Below, one piece after another: positions 11,070-23,800 of a DNA stretch of 64,000 nt. How positions within the stretch are numbered: position 1 is the first letter of the stretch; every line of letters starts with the position of its first letter. The notes beneath the pieces are model-generated. The model ran no database searches, was not told the DNA's origin, and saw only the letters and a program-made list of their open reading frames with translations. Source of the DNA: Haematobia irritans (Eukaryota; Arthropoda; Insecta; Diptera; Muscidae); assembly GCF_050003625.1 (NCBI RefSeq), contig NC_134399.1, positions 37,836,671 to 37,900,670 of the forward strand, written 5' to 3'. The translations under genes were made by a program, and so were the position numbers.

Positions 11070-11853
11070 GCGTTTTTTTCGTTACGGCATTAGCGCCGCC
11101 GCCGCCGCCACCACCCAACGAAGGCGACGAGTCATTACGATTGGGACGTAAACGTGCCTCACGCACTTGATATTTAATATTGGGAACCGACAATAACCTT
11201 TGATCTCTTTTATCTTTGTGCTTTTGACGGGGTGGTCGCGGTGGCGCCATGTTTGAATCGCCACCACCACCCCCTGCAGATGTTGAAATTGGCAAATTAT
11301 TCGGTCTGGCACTCTGCTGGCCGAATTCTGGGTCACTGGCAAAGTCCACACGCTTACTTGGCAAAGGTGGTGGCACATCCGCTGAACTCTCGCCTTCGAA
11401 CGATTTTGCACTATCACCTGCCGCCTCTAGAGCTTCACGTAAATTGGTCTCTGTCATGCTCTCCCGACATTCTACGGCCATCGCTACCTTATCTTTGGGT
11501 GGCGATTCGTCACTATTTTCACCAGAACACTCTGTCTGAGTGTAAAAGACTGATGTGCTCTTAGGTGCTCCTGCTGCGCTCTCATTAAGGCCGATTTTCA
11601 TATTGACTTTTGATAATTGACGCTTCAGATTGAATGTCTTCCAAGACATGGACTTGCGTCTATCCGGAAGTTCTTTGGGGGGAATTGACACATCATCGCG
11701 CACGGGACTCTTAGTCGGTACGCCACCAACAGCACCTTTCTCCTCATCCGGAGATGCTGGGCGTGACGAGGGATTCGATTGATCGGGATTTGATTCATTG
11801 CCTTCAGCTATATATTCGATCGATGGACTATCAGGGCTTGTGGTGTCGTGAAG
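11070..11853 (-). CDS. Tomosyn: Tomosyn coding exon 14 (linker region)
   Basis: It has 261 codons plus one base. It starts LHDTTSPDSPSIEYIAEG and continues through RRKSMSWKTFNLKRQLSKV, a proline-rich PPPLPSKR, two glycine runs, APPRPPRQKHKDKRDQR and VPNIKYQVREARLRP. This composition fits the disordered linker between the two Tomosyn propellers. Acceptor CGATTTAG|CTTCAC; donor AAAACGC|GTAAGT. The open frame continues past the donor into a CAA/TAC microsatellite that I treat as intron. No later exon was recognised between 11069 and 1. Confidence 0.92.
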
Positions 11854-14800
11854 CTAAATCGAGTTTCAATTATTGAACAAATTAAAATAGAACCAGTTTC
11901 AAAAGATTTTCCCACACAACAAACAAAATTTTAGATTCACAGACACACACAATGATTGTAGCTTCTTCCTGCTGTGAAGAAGTTATGCCCTTCTAAAAAT
12001 TCTTAGATTACTATCTGAGACCTAACCATAAAATGCTATGTTCTTAAATGCATTCGTTACTCGATAACTGATATATAAATGAATGAAGATATGAATAAAT
12101 GGGATAAATATAATTTGCAGCATCATAAAATTAATTAGATACGCTACTTAAATCTATTGCGAACACATTCTTCAGTACGTCTTCAATATAAACTCTGAGA
12201 CAGTAGTACAAAAATACAGTTACCAAAAGAAATATGGCCCAGTTCTTATACACCGATTAGGAGTAATCGTAGGATAAACCACCGGTTAGTAAAACTTTTG
12301 TACGCCATCAGCTGTTTTATTAACAAGATAAATAGTAATAAGATATAGAGAAACCTCTTCTTTATGTCTAAGCGTTTTCAATTCGACAAAATTTCGCGTA
12401 TTCGGGTAGCCAGAACACGCCAAGAAAGCAAAAGTTTTTGCGAATGCGTTTGCCAGAACAGGCCAATATTAATAGGAATATTGCATATCAGACACCTTGC
12501 AAATAAAGGATGATTTAGTTATTATCGTCTTGCCAACACTGGTTTAAACTGCTGACGCATGTTTTGTTCCACTGTCAAACATCTTCAGTTAGGCCCATAA
12601 TCTAACCATGAATCGTGTTTTTTTATTTATTTGAAATCTATAGTTATATACATCTATATACAGAGTAATATGTACTAGAGGTCTGCATCGAATAACTTTT
12701 CACTACATGTATGCAATTCGCTGTCGAATATAGTACATACACTGACTTTCTCTCAGAGAACACTTGCTTGTCAAATACCACCAAGTACTTATCCGAAAAA
12801 ATATGTGTTCCGAAAAAAAGGAACAATAAAAATGCAAGTACTTGAAAAAAAGTACAACATGGATTCTCTTCACTTCACATGGTACCACAAGTATTTCTCA
12901 GTTATGTGCGAAGCAAAACTTTCCATTATTATTAATCATAGATATGTATGTATGTCACATATTTCATATATTTATGTATATCACACACTTACCTTAACGT
13001 TTGCCGTTCTTTATAACAAACCTAAAACACATATTATGGAGAGTAACTGTTTTTTGTATTTCTGAAACTGCACGTGGTACATGGAGTACTCTATGAAGTT
13101 TTGTTCTCGCAACATACTCGACGTGATCACTCTGAGTACACTTCAATAAGAGAGAAAGAGGAATATGTGTTTGTTGGTAGTGAAGACATCAGAGTACCAA
13201 CAAGAAGTTACTCGTGGCTTTTGGTGTTCATCAAAATGTGTACCAATTGTTTTGCGACTCTCTCAAATATATGTACTCATGTAGCAAGTACACGTGTACT
13301 CTTCATTTACAAATGGAATTGTGCAGACCTCTAATATGTACATTATTACTTATCTATTTAGATTTTAAAATAATTCTTTTCAACGATTCCCAGACAAGTT
13401 TATAATACCATAAAGTTGATTAAATTGTAAAAATAATCGACGAAAGGGATCATTATTAGTATAATTGGCTCCACAGTAAGAAATTCGCAAAAGTTCAAAA
13501 TTGCTACTCGGTGTGATCAGAATGTTGCTCAGAATTCGACTAAGGAGAAATTCTGATTCAATTTTTCCTTGAATAATATTCATAATGAAAGTTACATTTA
13601 ACATAGTCCTCCCACTTGACAATGAGGGTAATCTTAAAATACGTAGTCTATATCCGTATGACGGAAGTGAGCTGTGATTCCATCTACGTCTAACCATTGC
13701 ACCGTGGTGCAATGTTTAGCATGCCCGCCTTGCATACACAGGGTCGTGGGTTCAAACCCAGTTTCGACCAAACACCGAAAAGTTTTTCAGCGGTGGATAT
13801 CCCACCTCAGTAATGCTGGTGACATTTCTGAGGGTTTCAAAGCTTCTCTAAGTGGTTTCACTGCCATGTGGAACGCCGTTCGGACTCGGCTATAAAAAGG
13901 AGTTCCCTTGTCATTGAGCTTAACATAGAATCGGGCAGCATTCAGTGATAAGAGAGAAGTTCACCACTGTGGTATCACAATGGACTGAATAGTCTAAGTG
14001 AGCCTGAAATATCGGGCTGCCACTATACCTAACCTAACCTAAGGGATCGTTGAATTCTTTGATCCACCCTTTCATGAAACCAATGATGGTAGCGTAAACT
14101 TTACTAACTACCATTAGAATATGCTTACGAAAGTTCAGATATTGATCGATAATAAAAACTAGATCTTTATAAGACTCTACAGCTTCTAGTTCGTTAGATC
14201 AAACAAAAAAAAAAAATAATTAGTATTGAGAGGAGTTCATTTTGAAAATCACATTAATTTACACTTAGATATGTTTAATTTCATCAAATTAACATCTCAC
14301 CATTTATAAAAGTCGTGGAGACCAGCTTAAAGATAGCATTGTTCGTCTGAATCAGAAAATGATCGGAAAATCTTGACATCATCCGCGAACTTCAAGACAT
14401 GAGAATGTCTTATTACTGTTGGCAAATCATTAATAAAAAGACAAAGCAATATGGGACCCAGATGACTTCAAGAAATCACCCGAAGACGGATCACTCTTCA
14501 CGACGACAACGCGAGCTTTCACATATCGGTTCGAACCACTGCATTTTCGATTTGATGGGTCATCCACCGCATAGTCTTGACTTGGCTTGGCACCCGATGA
14601 CTACTTTTTGTTCCCGTACATAAAAAATAAAATGAGAGGTCAACGTTTTCCACATCTAATTCCAGATGTTTGTCCCACGTTTTTTTAGAAGACTGTAAAG
14701 TCACATTTCAAGGCTAGGTTAGGACTAGTGCTACTTGCAATACTTCTCTCATATCAAAGGGTATTTACCATATTAGTTATAGTTTTAGCTCAATGATTAC

Positions 14801-17800
14801 TACCTAATTCTTAGGTAATAGACCGATTGGTGATTATTTCAAAATCTCGATTTTGTTCTTATAAAGATGGAGGAACATATTAGAGATGTTTTCTTTTAGT
14901 ACTGGATATCATAAGTCGTGACGGATTAAAAGAAAACAGAGTACTCGTCTGTCCAGGACATCTCAAAATATATGCAACACTGTCATCGACAATCACAGCA
15001 AACAAGTGAAATCTTCTATTTTTAATGTATAAAAGGCTCAAATAGTAATGAATATTTAATACTGTGATTATTTATGACACTATAATAACACTTTGAATTT
15101 CATATTATTCCACAAATTAGTCACAATAAGTTTTTATTGTGAATCGAAAAAACGTAACTTTATCAAAATACAATCTGGCAATACCGACGCGAGTTGATGA
15201 GATTGTATGACACATACCTCATACAAATGTTGCATCCAGTACTAAAAGAAAACTAAAAGATAAAATGAAAAAGTTATCAAGTATTGAATAACTTGAATCA
15301 GTTTCATTCTACTCCCTTTTGCTTAGACTACATTTATACTACTATACTGAAGAATGTGCCACATAGGTATTAGACGTAGTAGATTATTGATTTTTAGTTT
15401 ATTATTATTATTATTTTGCATTTATAATTTTTATATAATTTATAAACACTTTAGACGGAATAATGAAAAAGTTCGTTCACATTTAAACAAGACCAAATTA
15501 CAAAATTATTATTTTCCGTGCACTAAATAATTTAAATAAGGATTTAGTTTTGTTGTTGTTTTGTTTTTAATGTTTAGTTTTAATTTTACTCATTTACCAT
15601 GCTTCAGAGGTCCTGTATTTGGTAATGGTGATGATGGTGGTGGTGGTGTGGAATTTGATCTAATGTAAATGAATTTGAGAATACTTCAACCACTCCTGGC
15701 ATTTTCGTTAATAAAACTAATATTACAGTTTATATGATATTTTTGTTATTTTTTAATCAATTATTATCTGCTGTCCTAATTAAAATACAAAATTTATTTG
15801 TTTTTGATAAATCGCCACGTTAACTTGTCTCGTTTCCAAGTTAAAACAAAACCATGAGAAAAAGTTCGATTCATAAGGTCAACGCAATATTTTATCACTT
15901 GAAGTTTAGATTTAACAAAAAGAAAAACAATTCTCTACACGTTGAGAGAGAGATTAAAATACACAAATATATAACATTTTTAAAAAGAGAAAGAGAGGAA
16001 AAAAAGTTTTCTGTTTTCAACTGCCTTACATAGTGGAAAGTGGATGTAGAAAGTTCGAAATATAGATTTAAATAAATGTTAAAAAGGCGAAAATACGACT
16101 TCTTTTGAACTACTAAACCTACTATCGAATTAGAAGTAAATTCACATATTTCCCCTTATCGAAATTCCAACACTGCACTGCATGTACTTAGCAACACAAT
16201 CGTAATTGCAACGTTCGGCAACACTGCACGAGTCATATGTTCTACAATCGACAACAATCGAAGGCACTATTAAAATGGCTGATGCAGCAGTGAAGGAGTA
16301 GGTTTCACAGAAAGAAAAGGAGTGCTCACGAGAGAGTATATCCCAAAAAATATACTCATATTCGGATATAGTTTAAAAAGGAATCATAGATTATAAATTA
16401 CATAGATGGTTCGAAAATTACCAGCAAAACCGTACTTATACTCGCTACGCCATGAGTATTTTGTATGTATCTAAATGCGCACGGGTTTTGCTCTCTCTTG
16501 TAGTTATTAAATTGGGAAAGACCCATGGGCCTGAATGTTAACCCGGGGAAGGCAGAATTATGCCTATTAACTAGAAGGACTTAAATTGCCCAATATATCG
16601 AACCGAGTTTTTTGGGAAGAAGATACCACTTAGGTTACTCCTAAGAGAGGAAACTGAATTGGAAGAGCCACACCAAAGATAGGACTGAGAAAGCCTACAG
16701 AGGTTGGGCACTGTGCAAAAGAGCGGTGGGCTCTAAATAGGGCCTGAACCAAAAGGTGACGCACTGGATAGTCGATAGCCTGGTGGGCATCAATGGACAG
16801 GAAGTGCAACATAGAATTGACATAACTGGTGTATGTTAATGAAGACCACGTCAACCAGATTCTTGGAGACGATACTGGACTTAATACCCATCAGATCAGT
16901 TCAGATCAAAAGCGTACCTCTGCCGAGTCTGACATTCTAACGTCAGTAAGATGGATCTGTTACATTGGAACCCCATAATTGATACTAGAGGGAAATAACT
17001 GCTACACCGATGGATCGAAGATGGATGAGAGGTCTGGACTGGACAGAGGACCCAGATACCGAGATCTTATTCTGATTGCCGGACCATATCACAATCTCGC
17101 AGGCAGAAGTACGTGCCATAATGGAATGTGTTAAATGTCTCGGAAATAATACGAAGCCACAAAACGTGAACATTTTCACAGATTTCCGGAGGGAAATGAA
17201 GGCAATAGAATAGAATGCCAAAGCATGATCAACGGCCATCGACTGCCGCAAATCTCTCAATGAGATGGCTGAGCAGCACAATATTCACCTTATATGGGTG
17301 CCTGGCCATAGGAACATACCGGGGAACTGCGAAGCGTATGAGTTAGCAAGGCTAGGGACTACCTTCATATTCCAGGGGTACTAGAATCTGTTGGCATGCC
17401 TCTAACTACCTGCAAGCTCTTACTGTGTGAGAAGGCTGTTATGATGGCAAATGTTCGATGGGAGAATTGCAAGGGTTGTAACGACACCAAGCAAATATGG
17501 CCCCATTTAAACTTAAACCGCACACTAGATATGCTAGTGTTCTCAAGACGTCAGATATCACTCCTGATATCTGCTATAACGGGTCGCTGCCTGATAGGCG
17601 ATTTTGCAAAAACTATTGGCGCGAAGTATAATGATGCAGAGGAAAAGGAATCAATTAAACACCTCTTGTGTGAGTGTCCTGCATTTTGTGTGAGGCGTAA
17701 GCGAATTTTAGGGGCATATAGCTTTAGATTACTGGCGGACCTGGAAAACGTTAACTTAAGCAGTCTGCTAATGTTTTTGGAACAATCTGGTTGGTTCAAC

Positions 17801-20800
17801 AGAAGAAAATAATCGAGAAGGTTCAGCGGTTAAAACCAGAAGTGCCCATATGTAATAGGTACTTTTAGTTAATGTGGTATCACAATGGACTGAATAGTCT
17901 AAGTGAGCTTGGAACTTAATCGGGCTGCCTCTTTAACCTAACCTAACCATAATCAATCAAAACGCAAGGGTCTGTATTATATATATGCCCGGACATGCTG
18001 GAATAAAAAGAAACGTAAAGGCAAATAAACTGCGATAAGACTAAGACACATAGGAAATGAACTTAGAGCCAATAGAGGCAACGCGGTCGGAGTTGAATGA
18101 ATGGGCATGGGAGACACATAAAGCGATGTGGACTAATGCAACGGTCGGAAGGGCGAGGAAAATACTATGGGGTGATACCAAAAAGCTTGAGAACTATTCA
18201 AGGAGAGTTGGACGACAGCCATAAGGACCGGGTACCTAAAATTAAGAGCACATCTGCCGAATAGGAACAGTAGAGGATGGTACATAAGGGCGTGATTTGA
18301 GACCTGGGACACTACCTTTGTCACTGCTCTGCCTTTACTTGGCAAAGAGTTAACCATATTGGTGAAGAGGTATTCGAGAAAATCAGATTTTGCGACCTTT
18401 ACATTTCATCTAGGTCAAAAAGCAGCCGAAGTAACTCGGACCGTATGCAGTGTGCTGGGAGATGGACGTGAATCGCGAAGTTTCCAACATAACCTAAAAG
18501 ATATACGAATATAGGTTGTAACCCAATAGATTCTCCACTCGGTCACAAACTGTTGCGATATTTCAACGACATGACTGAGTACTTCAATATTCACCTAAAA
18601 TGGAGACTGACGATTCGATTCCTGTTTATGCCCCGAAAATGGATACTACGGAGGATAAAACTACAAAATTCCTGATCATGACCGCTTGAAGCTGCTGATA
18701 TAGGAAGCTTTCTATAAATCTTGTAGGCTCTATCCTTAAAAAAAAATCAGTAATGGGAATTCCGAGCGACTTTCGACGTCATTTGGTGATAAAATGGAGA
18801 CCAATGAAACTGTAGACTGCACGCGGCGAATCACCCGTGACAGCCCGATTTGACGCTCGCCCGATGCGAAGTTCTCCGTTTTCTAGGATTTTCTGAGAAC
18901 TGTAAAATATACATAGGCTTGTATTATGCCAATTCATAGGGCAACTGGACGCTGAATTGAAGAAAAAGGTCAAATAGTCGGATTGTCCCCATTAATCATT
19001 CTGCTGGTGGAAGAAATCATTAGGCAGTTAAACACCCTGTATAAATGAGCAAATGCACATTGCCAACATGATTGTGATTCTAAGCATACTCAAAACAAAA
19101 TAAAATTTTCAAAAACACCTTCATCTTCGATAGTAGTTTGGTATATGGTTAGTAGTTCAAAATATTTTCGAGTCGATTATAAATAGTTTGATAGTCATAG
19201 ATATAAATAAGTGTTGTAAGTGAAGAGACTAGAAGACAGTCATCATAGGAGGAACAACAGTTTTCCATTTATCGCTGGTGCAACATATTGCTTCAAATGT
19301 TTGAGGAGGCAGTTCTTGTTATAAGAAAGGATTTTAGTATCAGTGCTCAAAAATAAAAAAAGATAAACATGCTTCTTTTACAAGTAAACAGATACAAGAG
19401 ATAAAATAGGTGTTCAGACGGTTTTTTTTGCCGGGTGAGGTAGTTTTTTTTTTGTTTGGAGGGAAAATATATGGTTATGGCCAATCAATCGCCATTGATA
19501 GGGAAATTGTTGATGATATTCTACACAAAAGTTGGTACTATGTTTGGTTTTCGAATAAAAAAATCGATATCCAATCTTATATTCCGTAAATGGAATGTGT
19601 TAGATCTAGGAATTGCAATCAGAACCTAAATGTTGACTTTTCGCCATTTTCAAAACTTGGAAAAGTCGACTTTTTGAGTTTTTCGACTTTTGAAAATTGA
19701 AACAATCACACGCTTATATTTCGTAATTAGAAGTGTGTTAGATCTAGGCTCTGTAATTAGAATCAACAAGTTGAGTTTTCGGATACTAGTGCATTATAAT
19801 AACACCAAAAAGTGTGACAGATTTTAGTACAGCAGACAAGAATTCGACTATGGATTTGCGGTTAATCAGTGACTAAGTCTTCTCGTCTCAAGGTTCATTG
19901 TGGTAGGCGAAAGAAAATCCCCAGTTTGACCAAAGGCAAAATTTTTTAACATCACTCTTATTGTGCCCACGTCCCGACAGAATATAAAATTCTACTAACG
20001 CCTCGAAAGGAGTATTATTTTATAAGTACCTAGAAAGACCATATGATCCTCAGTTTAACAAGAGAGGAGATTTTAATGCGAGGATATCAAGGAAGAATTA
20101 TTGGACACTGGAAAGCATATCCATCCAGATAACTTTTAGTAGTAGTCACATATAAGCCCAAGGCCAATTGACTGTTAAAGGAACAAATTCCGATGTACCA
20201 ACAGTTACGTTGTAACAGCTTAACGTATCTTCAATCAGAGCAGCAACCTTTATATTAGGTTAGGTTAGGAAAATAGTATTCATGTTGCCCTGTCTCATAT
20301 CAGTTGACATACACCTAAACCAGTATTCGGCTTGTTGGGCGCTCTAACTTCTTCTTTCCTTCGTACCCTTCTTTTATTCCAGGAACTCTGTGTCCTTAAT
20401 GATTTCCCTAGTTTTCACCTCATGGTATTTCGACCCATGCGACCGTTGCATTGGTCCATTGGACATTTTAGTGTTCCAAAATCTCATCATTCTCAAAACA
20501 TGTCCTACATCCACCATACTCTGCTGGTCCTACTCAGCGCAGATGTACTCTCAATTCAAGGTTTCCGGTCATTATTCCTACGGCCCTCCTGACTATCGTC
20601 CTACTCTCACAGAGTAGTTCTCCAGTCTTTCTTTTTTGAGTCACCCCATAGTGTTTTAATCGCCCTTCCGACAGTTGCATTGGTCCACATCGCTATATGT
20701 GTCTCCCGTGCTCTTATCGCCAGTTCATTTTACGTTTCCTATTATTCCGCCACCCATATGATGCGGATCCTGCCGTATTCTGAATATTCGTTGAGAGAAC

Positions 20801-23800
20801 AGACTGTCAATTGAAATTGGGCGAGGTAATTCTCTGTTGATGAGGCCGTTATTCAGAAGCGATATCAGCTTCTTCATCGACAGCCAAACAGCTATAAAGA
20901 GGGGAATGCTGATATAAGGTAGTCGGAATAATGGGAAATGAAGAAGCAAATGTGGTAGCTAAGGAGGGCGGCTGTGGAACAAATAATGTCGTTGCGGACG
21001 TTTTTCCTCCGTCCTCTATATATATTTAGAAGATTCATGTCAAATATGCTAAACTGCGGCTAAAAGATTGGGTTTCTTTGGCAGGTTGCGAGAAAACCAA
21101 GTTGATGTAGACAAGAACCGTAGGAATTGTGAAATTTTAATGGCGATGAACCGACAGTCATTGAGGCCTACATATGGTAAGAATAGGCCAATGTCCAGCA
21201 TTATTCTTTAGAAGAAACAAGATACTGGGCTCCTGTTTTATGTTTCAGAGTAGCTTAAGCAGCATACTCGCCTTCATCAGGTGGTTGGATGTTTTAAGTC
21301 ACTTTAAAGAAGACAGATAAATGGAAGTTCTTGAGCGACTTTAGAGAAGGCCACTCACGAAGAAAAAGTTGAGAAAATTACCTCGAGGAATCAAAATGGA
21401 CCTATAGTGATCAAGGTGGACATCAATTCGATTCAGCGATTGTTGTCATCTGCTACAAATTAACTTAACCTAACGTGTAACCTCCGCATATTGCACTGTA
21501 TCTGCCGCGGCGGTACTGATTGTAGCCGGCATGACTCCAATAGACCTTCAAGCTGAAGAAAGGAAGAAGATTTTTGATCTAAAGATGGAGAACCGACTTA
21601 ACACAAACACGTTAGAGGAGATGAAATGAGAGACTATGCAATAGTAGCAGGATCGATGGAGCAGCGATATATATAACAGGTGGACAGCAGTAAGACATAT
21701 CCCCGATATAGAGAAGTGGACGAACAGACGTCACGGGGACGTGCTATCTGGACACGGATGCTTCCGAATGTTTTTGCATAATGTGGGCAAATGTGATAGT
21801 CCATATTGCCTCTACGAAGAGGGGAATGTCATCACATGTTGTTCAGGTGCATATGATGGGACACCGAAAGATCGGAATTAGAGGTACAAGTCGGCGAAAT
21901 AGATGAGCGGAACGGCATTGGAACATAATCGCGAAGTATTGTGAAGTCATATTGAGGAAGAAGAAGAATATCGATCTTGACAACACAAGGGCTACACACA
22001 CTATGGATTGAGACGAAATGGACCACGGAAAGAGATGGACACATAGAAAAGCTACGGTCTGGACGCAGACGCGGTCCACCTCGAAGTAATGTGGAAACGG
22101 TACCGGTATTGTGGTCATATTGAGGAAGAAGAATATAGACCTTGACAACACAAGAGCTACACACACTATGGAGTGAGAACGGAGTGGAGGAGTGGAAACG
22201 GTACCGATGTAAAGCAAAACTGTAGGAGCGAAAAAGGTTGGGTTTGTTAAGTCGGTATTATGTCGAGCGAGTCCGACATACAACGGGCGACGTTCTTGTC
22301 AGATGCGTAAAAGCATTTTTACCCACCTTCACTCAAAAAGTTTGGCTAGATAGCTGAGACACTAAGCCTTGAAAATTATAACAAGCTCAACCGTGAAATC
22401 ATTTAGAACAGTGTTTGAAGCTGTTTAGGCTCAATCCAGGCTAGTTTCTCCGTTGTTTGGATACAGAAAGTGAAGCTTGAATCTGAAAGATTCACGAACC
22501 GCTTTCTTATCCATAGTATTCTTCGTGTTACTTTTTTCCAATGACTTTCAATCCTTCACGTCTTGGGTATCAGCAGTAAAACAAAAAATAACACTCAAGT
22601 AAAATAAGTTTTCAAGAAAAGAAAAGTAACCATCTCAAATATCGTTCGCAATAACAAACTTGATTAAATTCCATTACTTTTGGTTAAGCAAAATAAAAAA
22701 GTTCAGAATCTTGTATTCGATGGAATGAACATAGTACCAGACGTCTGGAATGAATACCAAGTGAACAATTCAAATATAGGATTAATTATGGAAATGTAGA
22801 AGGTCATGGTTTATTTCCTTGAAAATATTATCAGGTACTTCAGGTTTAACAGAATTAATGATGGTGAAATTGGCCATAGAAAACTAAACAGGGTCGGCGT
22901 CATATCAAATGGCGTTTTATGTCGGCATGCTCAAGAAGTACAGGGATATTGTTGGGTTAGTGTGAAGCAAAGTTTAAGTAGGTGTGGGAACTATAGGGGC
23001 CACATAGAAACTATATATCTGATATAAGGTTATAATTGTTCTATATTCTCCAAAACATTTAGGAGACCACATCCTTCCCAAAACTAAGAAACTAAGCATT
23101 TTTCATTGGAATTTGTACAAAGGGAAAATTTCGTTACTATCAGGAAAATTGTATGGGCTACGACATTTTTAAGTTGGGGGGTGGTCACATTTATAGTTTT
23201 CTATACTTTCAAAAGGATATGCACTTCCACATTACTTGGGATGGAAAAAATAACAATAATAAAACATTCCAATTGAAAAACTAAAATCTAAAAAAAAGAA
23301 AAATCAATAAAATTTTACTAAAACACAAAAAGGTCGACCAATAAAACTCTAAAATCACTACCAGGTTTTTCTTTTTAAACTTCAAACTTAAATTAATAAA
23401 CTAAATTGAGAAAATAATAAAATACTAACAAAGGAATCGTGGTAGGAGGAGAGATATATGTAAGTAGTGTAACTAAAATGTTAAATCGCACAAAGAAGCA
23501 ATTACACAAATAAGTATTACAAATGCTTTCGGTTTTATATGCTGCCTTAAGAAACTACAGAATGCAATTTAGAATTTCGAAAATTTAGCAATAAAAACAT
23601 AAAAAAAAAATAAATTAAAAAAATCATAACAATAGTTGTAAGTAATAGTAGTTGTTGTAATAATAGTATTTGAGAGCATCAATATCACACAATAACAATT
23701 ATTTTGAATTAATTTAGAGCAACACACATGTACACAATTGACCTATGTTTAGCTTACCTGATCGGAGCTGGGTGAGCGACTTTGATCATCTTTTGTTTCA

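Noticed and set aside
15598..15659. A 62-nt minus-strand segment with AG and GT borders that reads as proline-rich in one frame, as a possible alternative Tomosyn exon.
   Set aside because: Exon 13 ends and exon 14 begins in phase 0, so 62 nt would break the frame; the proline-rich frame fits neither border. It is probably chance from a GTG repeat.
21832..22283. 110- and 146-codon minus-strand frames.
   Set aside because: They are antisense shadows of the R1-like LINE C-terminus and an internally repeated GAAGAAGAA segment.
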